Below are positions 1-7,490 of a stretch of DNA of 32,500 nucleotides, piece by piece. A model generated the notes under the pieces. The model saw nothing but the letters and a program-made list of their open reading frames with translations, searched no databases and was not told the origin of the DNA. Each line of letters begins with the position of its first letter. The first letter of the stretch is position 1. Position numbers and translations under genes: made by a program. Origin of the DNA: Halopseudomonas pelagia CL-AP6 (GTDB lineage Bacteria; Pseudomonadota; Gammaproteobacteria; Pseudomonadales; Pseudomonadaceae); contig NZ_AROI01000033.1 of NCBI RefSeq assembly GCF_000410875.1, positions 1 through 32,500 of the forward strand. The letters are read 5' to 3'.

Positions 1-63
1 CTCAGCTCCTGCAACCGCCCGGTTAAACGGCGGGCGCACAGAGCGCCATAGGGCATCAAGCAT
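1..63 (-). CDS. Partial leftward reading frame at window edge, unknown product
   Basis: The frame starts at the ATG complementary to 61-63 and stays open to the window edge (21 codons, beginning MLDALWRSVRPP). A GGTGA ribosome-binding match lies six bases upstream (complement of 70-74). The start is about 43 bases downstream of the expected start site of the sigma-54 promoter at 117-132. A competing frame starts at the ATG complementary to 54-56 (MPYGALCARRL); it is also open and has a more GC-rich third-codon pattern but a poorly spaced ribosome-binding site. I cannot say which frame is real or what the product is. The promoter upstream is the main reason to believe a gene is here. Confidence 0.4.
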   Translation of the reverse strand, partial: MLDALWRSVRPPFNRAVAGAE

Positions 64-116
64 GTTACGTCACCACTGTTTTGTTTTTGTATAAGCAAAG
101 CGACTGAACAGCTTCT

Positions 117-132
117 AGCAACGGCCGTGCCA
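117..132 (-). promoter_or_regulatory. Sigma-54 promoter (-24/-12) reading leftward
   Basis: Read on the minus strand, the -24 element TGGCAC (132-127), a five-base spacer and the -12 element TTGCT (121-117) match the sigma-54 consensus exactly. Transcription would start near 106-107 and run left out of the window. Two activator-type sites lie about 149 and 179 bases upstream of that start, the arrangement used by enhancer-binding proteins of the DmpR/XylR group. The adjacent dmpR makes DmpR the likely activator; that part is inference. Confidence 0.8.
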
Positions 133-200
133 GTACGGGTCTTATTGCCCCGCTTATGAGTGCAGGTATTTGTTAAATATCAGCTTTTATAGTTTCTAAA

Positions 201-213
201 GCGCCTTCGGCGC
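201..213 (-). terminator. Weak terminator-like hairpin downstream of dmpR
   Basis: GCGCC-TTC-GGCGC is a compact five-base-pair stem. On the minus strand it is followed by only three Ts, so it is at best a weak intrinsic terminator for dmpR. It lies between the activator sites and the leftward sigma-54 promoter, where it could also insulate that promoter from dmpR read-through. Confidence 0.3.
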
Positions 214-251
214 AGTGGGGAGCAAGCGCGGTGGGTGAGTTTATTTACCAA

Positions 252-290
252 TTGATCAAAGTCGCAGGCGCGTTTTCTCTTTTGATAAAA
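252..290 (-). promoter_or_regulatory. Paired upstream activating sites, probably for DmpR
   Basis: TTGATCAA (252-259) is a perfect palindrome. TTTGATAAAA (281-290) is an imperfect copy. Their centres (255.5 and 285.5) are exactly 30 bp apart, about three helical turns, like the pair upstream of dmpK at 2250.5 and 2280.5. They lie between the 3' end of dmpR and the leftward sigma-54 promoter. The palindrome contains the TTGANCAA core typical of XylR/DmpR sites. Binding by this DmpR is inferred. Confidence 0.65.
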
Positions 291-389
291 TGCGCAAAAG
301 CAGCCTTGGCCGTTTGGAAACGAGCGAGGACTTGATTGCCGGTCAGGGTGTTCAAGCGGGCGGGCAACCCGCTATGGGAAAGTGCAGGG

Positions 390-2093
390 TCAGAGCGAGG
401 AGTCGATCTTCTTTAATCGATAGGCCAGGGCCGGGCGACTTAGGCCGAGTAGTCTGGCGGCCTGGGAGACATTTTGTTGAGCCATATCCATGGCTTTGTA
501 CATCAGCTGCTGCTCCAGCACTTCAAGGCTGATGCCCTCAGTGATGATGCGGGTGGCCCAATCGCCATCCACTGCAGCCGTTGATTTGACATCGACCAAC
601 TGCCCGGTCGCGTTCAGACGCTCTTCGTATTTGCTTTCCGGGTTGTCAGGAAACACTGCAAACAACGAGTCCTGGCTGATTGATTCGTTATTGTCGGTCA
701 GTATGACGCCGCGTTCGATGACGTTTTCGAGTTCGCGAATATTCCCAGGCCAGCGGTAATGCAGGCATAGTTCAAGCGCTTTGTCGGAAAGCCCGAGGGT
801 GCGTTTATTATATTCGCCGTGAAACTTCTTCAGGAAATGCTCGGCCAGCAGAGGCAGATCCTCAAGGCGCTCGCGCAAGGGTGGAATCTTTACTGGGAAG
901 ACATTCAAACGGTAATACAGGTCGGCGCGGAAGCGGCCGTTTTCTACCGCTTCGGCCAAGGATTCGTTAGTTGCAGCAATCACGCGCACGTCAACCGCAC
1001 GGGTGCGGGCATCACCTACCCGTTCCATCTCACCTTCCTGCAGCACTCGTAGTAACGTAGCCTGGGCGCGGGGTGACAGTTCAATTACCTCATCAAGGAA
1101 AATGGTGCCGCCATTGGCTCTTTCAAAACGGCCTTGGCGCGACTGATTGGCGCCGGTATAAGCGCCTTTTTCGACACCGAACAGTTCAGCTTCGATCAGG
1201 TCGAGTGGAATCGCCGCACAATTGACCGCCACGAAGGGTTGCTCGGCGCGCTCGCTGCGCAGGTGTACGCTGCGTGCGATGACTTCCTTGCCGACGCCAG
1301 TTTCTCCCAGTAGTAACACCGAAACCTTGCCCGTGGCTGCCTTGTCGATCATCTGGCACACGGTTTTATAGGCGTGCGACTGGCCGATCCCGTAGTACTG
1401 TCCCTGCTGCTTTTCCAGGCTGGTACGTAGCGAACTCAACTGGCTCTGCAGGTCGTAAAGTTCCTCTATGATCGGGTCGCTGCGGAAGTACTCTTGGAAT
1501 GCCTCAGCGTCTTCCCACTCCTCTGCGGGTTTGCCGACAATTAGACATTTCTCGTCACCGCGGCCCCGGCAGTGAGTTTCGCGGAAGATGATTTCCCTAC
1601 CCATGAACGAGGAGGTATAGGCACAGGCGTAGCCGAGCAGTGACCAGCACGCAGGTTCATCCATCATGCCCAATTCGGTCTGGCAGATTTCTACTTCGAA
1701 GGAGTCGATCCATTCTAGCTCGCCATAGAAGTTTCCGGACTCCTGGTCCAGATCAATCTGGATCGGCCGCACCTTTACCATTCCCTTGAGTGAGTGCAGC
1801 TGCGGGCCGGCGAGAAAAATATCCAGCTCACTGCAGTGCGGGCGCAGGTGCCTGGCCAGCTCGGCGTCCTTGATCCCGGACTGGTAGCCCATGCGCATAA
1901 AGAAGCCTTTGGCGCGCTCAATGCCCAGGCTGTTGACCAGTTCGCGGCGGAAGTTGGCCATGGCTGAGACCTGCAGCAATAGCATGCGCTGTTCTCCGAA
2001 CCAGATCTTTCCATCAGCGCTTTGGAAGCGGATTTGTTCGCTCAGGTCCATATAGTCCGAGTACTGAACATGGGGCTTGTAGCTGATCGCCAT
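390..2093 (-). CDS. dmpR: DmpR-type phenol-responsive sigma-54 activator
   Basis: A 567-residue enhancer-binding protein of the XylR/DmpR/MopR subfamily that senses phenols directly and activates sigma-54 promoters. The N-terminal sensor (about 1-210) has H100 and W128 at the phenol-contact positions, and C149, E172, C175 and C183 at the positions of the structural zinc ligands known from MopR. A linker of about 25 residues leads to the AAA+ domain: Walker A GETGVGKE at 263-270, sigma-54 contact loop GAYTGA at 310-315 (Y where GAFTGA is more usual), Walker B with D334-E335. A Fis-type helix-turn-helix occupies about 540-562. The gene is divergent from the operon it should control. Length matches the family. 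Specificity for phenol rather than toluene is inferred from the pocket residues and from the adjacent phenol hydroxylase. Confidence 0.95.
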   Translation of the reverse strand: MAISYKPHVQYSDYMDLSEQIRFQSADGKIWFGEQRMLLLQVSAMANFRRELVNSLGIERAKGFFMRMGYQSGIKDAELARHLRPHCSELDIFLAGPQLHSLKGMVKVRPIQIDLDQESGNFYGELEWIDSFEVEICQTELGMMDEPACWSLLGYACAYTSSFMGREIIFRETHCRGRGDEKCLIVGKPAEEWEDAEAFQEYFRSDPIIEELYDLQSQLSSLRTSLEKQQGQYYGIGQSHAYKTVCQMIDKAATGKVSVLLLGETGVGKEVIARSVHLRSERAEQPFVAVNCAAIPLDLIEAELFGVEKGAYTGANQSRQGRFERANGGTIFLDEVIELSPRAQATLLRVLQEGEMERVGDARTRAVDVRVIAATNESLAEAVENGRFRADLYYRLNVFPVKIPPLRERLEDLPLLAEHFLKKFHGEYNKRTLGLSDKALELCLHYRWPGNIRELENVIERGVILTDNNESISQDSLFAVFPDNPESKYEERLNATGQLVDVKSTAAVDGDWATRIITEGISLEVLEQQLMYKAMDMAQQNVSQAARLLGLSRPALAYRLKKIDSSL

Positions 2094-2247
2094 GGCGTTT
2101 GCCTATTTTTATTAGCGGAGGCGTTGCCGGCGTCAAGATGTCTCAGGGGTGATGCATGCGACGGCAGTTTTTATCTTTTCATCTTCTACTCGGATTCACC
2201 TAAAAATCAACCAAATGATGAAAAAGTGCTGCGGCGTCGCCGTGGCC

Positions 2248-2287
2248 TGAGCATTTGCGTGAACGCTCTCGCGCATTTGATCAAATG
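2248..2287 (+). promoter_or_regulatory. Paired DmpR upstream activating sites for the dmp operon
   Basis: CATTTGATCAAATG (2274-2287) is a perfect 14-bp palindrome. A weaker copy with core TGAGCA (2248-2253) has its centre exactly 30 bp upstream. The centres are about 157 and 187 bases before the predicted start of transcription, the spacing expected for DmpR/XylR enhancer sites acting through a DNA loop. An AT-rich stretch at about 2339-2372 between sites and promoter could be a bend region, perhaps for IHF, although I see no full IHF consensus. Confidence 0.7.
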
Positions 2288-2411
2288 ATTAAAAATTCGG
2301 GGTTTTCAGCGGGTTTTCTGTTTTGCCAAAGGCTTCACCTTTTTTAATATATAAATAAAAATCTTTATTTAACAAAGAGATGTACGTGTTCTTTGTCAGG
2401 GTCCCGGTTCT

Positions 2412-2427
2412 TGGCACAAGCGTTGCT
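2412..2427 (+). promoter_or_regulatory. Sigma-54 promoter Po of the dmp operon
   Basis: TGGCAC (2412-2417), a five-base spacer and TTGCT (2423-2427) match the -24/-12 consensus exactly. Transcription should start near 2437-2438, about 30 bases before the dmpK start. Together with the activator sites at 2248-2287 and divergent dmpR, this is the classical phenol-inducible promoter layout. The rest of 2094-2467 holds the dmpR upstream region, where I could not assign a sigma-70 promoter with confidence. Confidence 0.9.
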
Positions 2428-2467
2428 CTATTGCTTTCACACAACAACAAGCACAGGTGACAGCGTT

Positions 2468-2719
2468 ATGAGTCAACCCGCACAAACTTTTGATCAGATG
2501 CCCCGATATGTTCGCGTACGCAGTGAGCCCGGCGCCCGCCTGGTTGAGTTCGACTTCGCCATCGGCTACCCCGATCTGTTTGTTGAGTTGGTCCTCCCCT
2601 GGGCGGCCTTCGAGCACTTTTGTCAGCACAACCATGTGCAGCATATGAGTGAAGAGATGGCTCGGATAGTGGATGAGGAGATGGTCAAGTGGCGTTTTGG
2701 TGAGCACGGAAGCCGCTGA
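2468..2719 (+). CDS. dmpK: Phenol hydroxylase component P0
   Basis: An 83-residue protein matching the small DmpK/PhhK/TomA0 subunit, the first gene of multicomponent phenol hydroxylase operons. The family is not part of the core oxygenase but aids its activation, probably iron loading. The ATG at 2468 is chosen over an in-frame TTG at 2393 because it has AGGTGA (2454-2459) at good spacing, and because the TTG would lie upstream of the sigma-54 promoter and so outside the transcript. It is the first gene after Po and is followed by dmpL after 47 bases. Confidence 0.9.
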   Translation: MSQPAQTFDQMPRYVRVRSEPGARLVEFDFAIGYPDLFVELVLPWAAFEHFCQHNHVQHMSEEMARIVDEEMVKWRFGEHGSR

Positions 2720-2766
2720 TCCAACAGGTTCGTACACCCTTACAAAAACAAGACGGTAGCGTTGAT

Positions 2767-3768
2767 ATGAGCATTGAAATCAAGACCAATTCGGTCGAGC
2801 CGATTCGCAATACCTACAGCAACATCAAGCGGCGTTTTGGCGACAAGCCGGCGAGCCGTTATCAAGAAGCCAGCTTCGATATCGAAGCGGTGACCAACTT
2901 CCATTACAAGCCGTTGTGGGATCCCGAGCGTACGCTCAATGATCCGACGCGCACCGGTATCCGCATGGCTGACTGGCACAGCGTGACCGATCCCCGTCAG
3001 TTCTATTACGGCGCCTATGTTCAGAACCGCGCCAAGATGCAGGAAGCCACCGAGCACAGCTACAGCTTTTGTGAAAAGCGCGGCCTGATCACTCGGTTGC
3101 CGGAAGCCCTGCAAGAAACCCTGTTGCGTTTTTTGGTGCCGCTGCGGCATGTCGAGCTGGGCGCAAACATGAACAACAGTGGTGTCGCTGGCGATTGCAT
3201 CGCCGGCACTGTGACCCAAATGCATATCTACCAGGCCATGGATCGGCTCGGAGCAGGCCAGTATCTGTCGCGTATAGCGTTGATCATCGATGGCGGTACC
3301 GGCGAAGCACTGGACCGCTCGAAAACCTACTGGATGGATGATGCGCTGTGGCAGCCCATGCGCCGGCTGGTCGAAGACACGCTGGTGATCAAGGACTGGT
3401 TCGAACTGAGCCTGACGCAGAACCTGATCATTGATGGCCTGTTGTATCCCTTGATGTATCAGGAGTTCGATCAATGGCTGGACCGGCAGGGTGCGGCTGA
3501 TGTGTCGATGCTCACCGAATTCATGCGCGACTGGTCCAAGGAGACCGTGCGCTGGGTCGATGCCATGGTCAAGACCGTGATGGCCGAGAGCGAAACCAAT
3601 GCGGTCCAGCTGCAGGCGTGGGTGGACCAGTGGGAGCCACGTGCTTATGAAGCGCTGGCACCATTGGCTGACGCCAGTATGGGCCGTGAGGCACTGGATG
3701 CCGTGCGCGCCCAATTCGCTACTCGGCTGAAGAAGCTTGGCCTCAACAGCCAGGGAGTACAGGCATGA
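2767..3768 (+). CDS. dmpL: Phenol hydroxylase P1, oxygenase beta subunit
   Basis: A 333-residue protein of the ferritin-like TmoE/DmpL family, the non-catalytic beta subunit of the (alpha-beta-gamma)2 oxygenase that hydroxylates phenol to catechol. It lacks the paired ExxH di-iron motifs found in DmpN, as expected for this subunit. Its length is normal. The ribosome-binding site is weak. The stop codon overlaps the dmpM start in an ATGA arrangement, implying translational coupling and fixed stoichiometry with the effector protein. Confidence 0.93.
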   Translation: MSIEIKTNSVEPIRNTYSNIKRRFGDKPASRYQEASFDIEAVTNFHYKPLWDPERTLNDPTRTGIRMADWHSVTDPRQFYYGAYVQNRAKMQEATEHSYSFCEKRGLITRLPEALQETLLRFLVPLRHVELGANMNNSGVAGDCIAGTVTQMHIYQAMDRLGAGQYLSRIALIIDGGTGEALDRSKTYWMDDALWQPMRRLVEDTLVIKDWFELSLTQNLIIDGLLYPLMYQEFDQWLDRQGAADVSMLTEFMRDWSKETVRWVDAMVKTVMAESETNAVQLQAWVDQWEPRAYEALAPLADASMGREALDAVRAQFATRLKKLGLNSQGVQA

Positions 3769-4037
3769 GCCAGCTCGCCTTTATCGTCTTCCAGGATAAC
3801 GACAACGCCCGTTACATCGTGGAAGCCATTACGCAGGACAACCCCCACGCCGAAGTGCAGCACCAGCCCGCCATGATTCGCATCCAGGCCGAGAAGCGCC
3901 TGGTGATCAACCGAGCAACGGTTGAAGAGATGATCGGCCGGGAGTGGGACGTTCAGGAAATGCTTCTGGATGTGATCAGCATTGGCGGCAACGTGGATGA
4001 GGATGAAGATCATTTCATTCTCGAGTGGAAAAATTAG
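3765..4037 (+). CDS. dmpM: Phenol hydroxylase P2, regulatory/effector protein
   Basis: A 90-residue acidic protein of the MmoB/DmpM family. These cofactor-free proteins dock on the di-iron oxygenase and couple substrate binding to oxygen activation and product release. Length and sequence (start MSQLAFIVFQDND, acidic end GGNVDEDED) fit DmpM. It overlaps dmpL by four bases and is followed by dmpN after 11 bases, with the dmpN ribosome-binding site overlapping its stop codon. Confidence 0.93.
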   Translation: MSQLAFIVFQDNDNARYIVEAITQDNPHAEVQHQPAMIRIQAEKRLVINRATVEEMIGREWDVQEMLLDVISIGGNVDEDEDHFILEWKN

Positions 4038-4048
4038 GAGATCGGACC

Positions 4049-5596
4049 ATGGTGACCAACAAGAAGAAACTCAGTCTCAAAGACAAGTACCAGTACCTGA
4101 CCCGCGACATGGCCTGGGAGCCCAGCTACCAGTCGAAAAAGGATATCTTCCCGCAGGAAGATTTCGAAGGCATCAAGATTACCGATTGGGACAAGTGGGA
4201 GGATCCCTTCCGCCTGACCATGGATGCCTACTGGAAATACCAGGCCGAAAAAGAGAAAAAACTGTATGCGATCTTCGACGCCTTTGCCCAGAACAATGGC
4301 CACCAGAATATTTCTGACGCGCGCTACGTCAATGCACTGAAGTTGTTTCTATCCGGCGTGTCACCACTTGAGTACGGTGCCTTCCAGGGCTATGCAAAAG
4401 TTGGTCGGCAGTTCAGCGGCGCCGGTGCGCGTACCGCTTGCCAGATGCAGGCGATTGACGAGTTGCGCCATGTGCAGACACAGATCCATGCAATGAGCCA
4501 TTACAACAAGCACTTCAATGGCCTGCACGATTTTGCCCACATGCATGATCGCGTCTGGTTCCTCTCGGTGCCCAAGTCGTTCTTTGATGATGCGCGCAGT
4601 GCCGGCCCATTCGAATTTCTGACGGCAATCTCGTTCTCCTTCGAGTATGTCCTGACCAATCTGCTGTTTGTGCCCTTCATGTCTGGCGCCGCCTATAACG
4701 GCGACATGGCCACCGTAACCTTCGGTTTCTCAGCGCAATCTGATGAAGCCCGGCACATGACTCTGGGGCTTGAAGTGATCAAGTTCATGCTCGAGCAGCA
4801 TGAAGACAACGTGCCGATTATCCAGCACTGGATCGACAAGTGGTTCTGGCGCGGTTATCGCCTGTTGAGTCTGGTCAGCATGATGATGGACTACATGCTG
4901 CCGAACAAGGTGATGTCCTGGAAGGACGCCTGGGAGGTGTATTACGAGCAGAACGGTGGTGCGCTGTTCAAGGATCTGGAGCGCTACGGTATTCGCCCGC
5001 CCAAATATCAGGATGAGGCGAACAAGGGCAAGGATCACATCAGTCACCAGCTGTGGTCGACCTTCTACCAGTACAGCCAGGCCACCAACTTCCATACCTG
5101 GATCCCCAGTGAAGAGGAAATGAACTGGCTCTCGGAGCAGTACCCGGACACCTTCGATCAGTACTACCGTCCACGCTTCGAGCATTGGCAGGCGTTGCAG
5201 GAAAAGGGTGAGCGTTTCTACAACACCACCTTGCCGCAACTCTGCCAAGTGTGTCAGGTGCCTACTCTGTTCACCGAACCCGATGACCCGACCAAGCTCA
5301 GTCTCCGTACTCTAGAGCATGAGGGCGAGCGCTATCACTTCTGCTCGGATGGCTGCTGCGACATCTTCAAGTACGAGCCGGAGAAATACATCCAGGCCTG
5401 GTTGCCGGTGCACCAGATCTATCAGGGCAACTGCGAAGGAGCGGATGTCGAGACGGTGGTCACCAAGTACTACCACATCAATGCTGGCCAAGACAATTTC
5501 GAGTACCTGGGGTCTCCAGACCACAAGCGCTGGCAGGCCATCAAGGGTCAGAAACCCGCCGAGCCACAGGCTGCCAAGCCTAAAAACGCGGCCTGA
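4049..5596 (+). CDS. dmpN: Phenol hydroxylase P3, catalytic di-iron alpha subunit
   Basis: A 515-residue oxygenase alpha subunit that inserts one atom of O2 into phenol to give catechol. The expected carboxylate-bridged di-iron ligands are all visible: E108, E138 and H141 (motif DELRH), E199, E233 and H236 (motif DEARH). A C-terminal YHS-type segment has C399, C402, C432 and C436, a likely structural zinc site. The ATG at 4049 is chosen because TTAGGAG (4034-4040) precedes it at eight bases; an in-frame GTG at 4025 lies upstream of that site. It is followed by a 74-base gap holding a strong stem-loop, then dmpO. Confidence 0.96.
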   Translation: MVTNKKKLSLKDKYQYLTRDMAWEPSYQSKKDIFPQEDFEGIKITDWDKWEDPFRLTMDAYWKYQAEKEKKLYAIFDAFAQNNGHQNISDARYVNALKLFLSGVSPLEYGAFQGYAKVGRQFSGAGARTACQMQAIDELRHVQTQIHAMSHYNKHFNGLHDFAHMHDRVWFLSVPKSFFDDARSAGPFEFLTAISFSFEYVLTNLLFVPFMSGAAYNGDMATVTFGFSAQSDEARHMTLGLEVIKFMLEQHEDNVPIIQHWIDKWFWRGYRLLSLVSMMMDYMLPNKVMSWKDAWEVYYEQNGGALFKDLERYGIRPPKYQDEANKGKDHISHQLWSTFYQYSQATNFHTWIPSEEEMNWLSEQYPDTFDQYYRPRFEHWQALQEKGERFYNTTLPQLCQVCQVPTLFTEPDDPTKLSLRTLEHEGERYHFCSDGCCDIFKYEPEKYIQAWLPVHQIYQGNCEGADVETVVTKYYHINAGQDNFEYLGSPDHKRWQAIKGQKPAEPQAAKPKNAA

Positions 5597-5612
5597 TACC
5601 CGTTAACTATGC

Positions 5613-5643
5613 CATCAGGCGCGGTCTGCGGCTGCGCCTGATG
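5613..5643 (+). other. Stem-loop between dmpN and dmpO
   Basis: CATCAGGCGC (5613-5622) pairs perfectly with GCGCCTGATG (5634-5643) around an 11-base loop. No T-run follows, so it is unlikely to terminate transcription. It is placed to act as a processing or mRNA-stability element between the three oxygenase-side genes and dmpO-dmpP. Its right arm ends on an ATG (5641) that is in frame with dmpO but is probably not the start. Confidence 0.65.
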
Positions 5644-5670
5644 AGCAAGAACAATAAAGAGGTACGCATC

Positions 5671-6030
5671 ATGAGCGTCAAAGCCATATCCGAGTACATC
5701 ACTGAGCCCAAGGACACGGTGGCCAATTTCAACGGCATGCAGGTGGTTTATGTGTATTGGGAAAAACACCTGATGTACTGCTCGCCCTTCGCCTTTCTGG
5801 TGGCGCCCGACATGACGCTGGGAGACTTTTTCAGCGGCGTTTTGCGCCCAGCCATCGCGGCGCATTCAGACAGTGCCCGAGTGGACTTCGCCCACGCGCA
5901 ATGGCAACTGAACGATCAACCATTCAGCCCCAATGCCGATGTCGGTTTGTTGGCTCAAGGGATTGATCACAAGAGCCTGCTGACGCTGACCACTCCGGGT
6001 CTGAACGGCATCAACGGTTGCGCTAGCTGA
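5671..6030 (+). CDS. dmpO: Phenol hydroxylase P4, oxygenase gamma subunit
   Basis: A 119-residue protein of the DmpO/PhhO/TomA4 family, the small gamma subunit of the phenol hydroxylase oxygenase. The ATG at 5671 (MSVKAISEYI) is chosen over the in-frame ATG at 5641 because AAAGAGG (5656-5662) sits eight bases upstream, the length then matches the family, and the earlier codon is buried in a stem-loop. It ends 10 bases before dmpP. Confidence 0.92.
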   Translation: MSVKAISEYITEPKDTVANFNGMQVVYVYWEKHLMYCSPFAFLVAPDMTLGDFFSGVLRPAIAAHSDSARVDFAHAQWQLNDQPFSPNADVGLLAQGIDHKSLLTLTTPGLNGINGCAS

Positions 6031-6040
6031 GGTCGAGCAT

Positions 6041-7102
6041 ATGAGTTACTCACTGACTATCGAACCGATCGGCGAGCATATCGACGTCGAAGAAGGCCAG
6101 ACTATCTTGCAAGCGGCGCTACGCCAGGGCGTATGGTTGCCCTTTGCCTGCGGCCACGGCACCTGTGCTACCTGCAAGATTCAGGTGGTCGAGGGCGATG
6201 TGGACATTGGCGAAGCCTCACCCTTTGCGTTGATGGATAGCGAGCGGGACGAGGGTAAGGTGCTGGCCTGCTGCGCTACGCTGCAGAGCGATGCAGTGAT
6301 TGAAGCCGATATTGATGTGGACGACGATTTTGAGGGCTACCCGGTTGAGGATTACGTCGCCACGGTAACCGGCATTGTCACGCTGTCGCCAACTATCAAG
6401 GGTGTGCATCTGAAACTCGACCGTCCGATGACCTTCCAGGCCGGGCAGTACATCAACCTGGTACTGCCGGGAATCGAGGGCAGTCGCGCGTTCTCGCTGG
6501 CCAACCCACCCAGCCGCGCTGACGAGGTCGAACTGCATATTCGTTTGATCGAAGGCGGCGCTGCGACCACACATGTCCATCAGCAGCTTGAGGTCGGTGA
6601 TCAGCTCGGCCTGTCCGGCCCCTACGGTCAATATTTCGTGCGCCGTTCGCAGCCAGGCGATCTGATCTTTATCGCCGGCGGCTCGGGTCTATCCAGCCCG
6701 CAATCGATGATCCTGGATCTGCTCGAGCACGGCGATACCCGCCAGATGACCTTGTTCCAGGGCGCGCGTAACCGTGACGAACTGTACAACCGAGAACTGT
6801 TTGAGCAGTTGGCGGCCAAGCACAGCAACTTCACTTACGTACCGGCGCTCAGCCAGGCAGAAGATGATCCTGACTGGGCCGGTTTTCGTGGCTATGTGCA
6901 TGAAGCGGCGAAGGAATATTTTGCTGGCCGCTTTGCCGGTAACAAGGCTTATCTCTGTGGTCCGCCGCCGATGATCGACTCGGCTATCAGTGCTTTGATG
7001 CTGGGCCGCTTGTTCGAGCGCGATATTTTTATGGAGCGCTTCTTCACCGCAGCCGACGGAGCTGAAGAGACCACCCGGTCGGCATTGTTCAAGAAGATCT
7101 GA
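6041..7102 (+). CDS. dmpP: Phenol hydroxylase P5, FAD/2Fe-2S reductase
   Basis: A 353-residue electron-transfer subunit passing electrons from NAD(P)H through FAD and a [2Fe-2S] cluster to DmpN. The N-terminal plant-type ferredoxin domain has C37, C42, C45 and C77. The ferredoxin-reductase domain has the flavin-binding RAFSLANPP segment, the nucleotide-binding GGSGLSSPQS segment and CGPPPMI near the C-terminus. Length and domain order match DmpP. It completes the hydroxylase gene set (K to P). Confidence 0.96.
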   Translation: MSYSLTIEPIGEHIDVEEGQTILQAALRQGVWLPFACGHGTCATCKIQVVEGDVDIGEASPFALMDSERDEGKVLACCATLQSDAVIEADIDVDDDFEGYPVEDYVATVTGIVTLSPTIKGVHLKLDRPMTFQAGQYINLVLPGIEGSRAFSLANPPSRADEVELHIRLIEGGAATTHVHQQLEVGDQLGLSGPYGQYFVRRSQPGDLIFIAGGSGLSSPQSMILDLLEHGDTRQMTLFQGARNRDELYNRELFEQLAAKHSNFTYVPALSQAEDDPDWAGFRGYVHEAAKEYFAGRFAGNKAYLCGPPPMIDSAISALMLGRLFERDIFMERFFTAADGAEETTRSALFKKI

Positions 7103-7159
7103 GCACAAGCCCCCGGACCGAGAAGCAGGCGTCGAGAAACATCAGTCGAGAAAAATAAC

Positions 7160-7480
7160 ATGACTGTGAACTACGAGATTACCGAGCGGGCCAGCGGCAC
7201 TCGTTTTAGCTGCGAGCCCGAACAGAGTGTGCTTAAGGCCATGGAACAGCAGGCCAGCCGCTGTGTGCCGGTCGGCTGCCGTGGCGGTGGTTGCGGTCTG
7301 TGCAAGGTTCAGGTGCTCAGTGGTGAGTATCAGTGCGGGCCGATGAGCCGCAAACATGTGCCTGAGGCAGCTCTGGCCTGCGGAGAGGTACTGGCTTGCC
7401 GCCTTTATCCACGTAGCGACCTGACGATTGAATGCCGGACGCCTAAGGCGTCGGTCGTGACACAACAACAAATCCAATGA
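7160..7480 (+). CDS. dmpQ: Ferredoxin reactivating catechol 2,3-dioxygenase (XylT-like)
   Basis: A 106-residue [2Fe-2S] ferredoxin with cluster ligands C40, C45, C48 and C80. XylT/DmpQ-type ferredoxins reduce the active-site iron of catechol 2,3-dioxygenase after oxidative inactivation, notably by substituted catechols. Its place directly before dmpB fits. The ribosome-binding site is poor (GAGAAAAA). A short direct repeat beginning GTCGAGAAA occurs twice just upstream, within about 7130-7155. Confidence 0.92.
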   Translation: MTVNYEITERASGTRFSCEPEQSVLKAMEQQASRCVPVGCRGGGCGLCKVQVLSGEYQCGPMSRKHVPEAALACGEVLACRLYPRSDLTIECRTPKASVVTQQQIQ

Positions 7481-7490
7481 GGTACTGGTC

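Noticed and set aside
355..373. AGCGGG/CCCGCT hairpin shortly after dmpR as a terminator
   Set aside because: There is no T-run on the minus strand and the stem is only six pairs.
2339..2372. IHF-binding site between the activator sites and the dmp promoter
   Set aside because: The stretch is AT-rich and suitably placed, but I could not find a convincing IHF consensus on either strand.
2393..2467. Upstream TTG extension of dmpK
   Set aside because: It would lie across and before the sigma-54 promoter and so outside the transcript; the ATG at 2468 has a good ribosome-binding site and gives the family length.
2740..3714. Long minus-strand open frame opposite dmpL (324 codons)
   Set aside because: It is a shadow of dmpL codon usage: the product is histidine/glutamine-rich with no recognisable domain, and dmpL is certain.
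5641..5670. Earlier ATG for dmpO
   Set aside because: It lies in the right arm of a stem-loop and lacks a ribosome-binding site; the ATG at 5671 gives the usual 119 residues.
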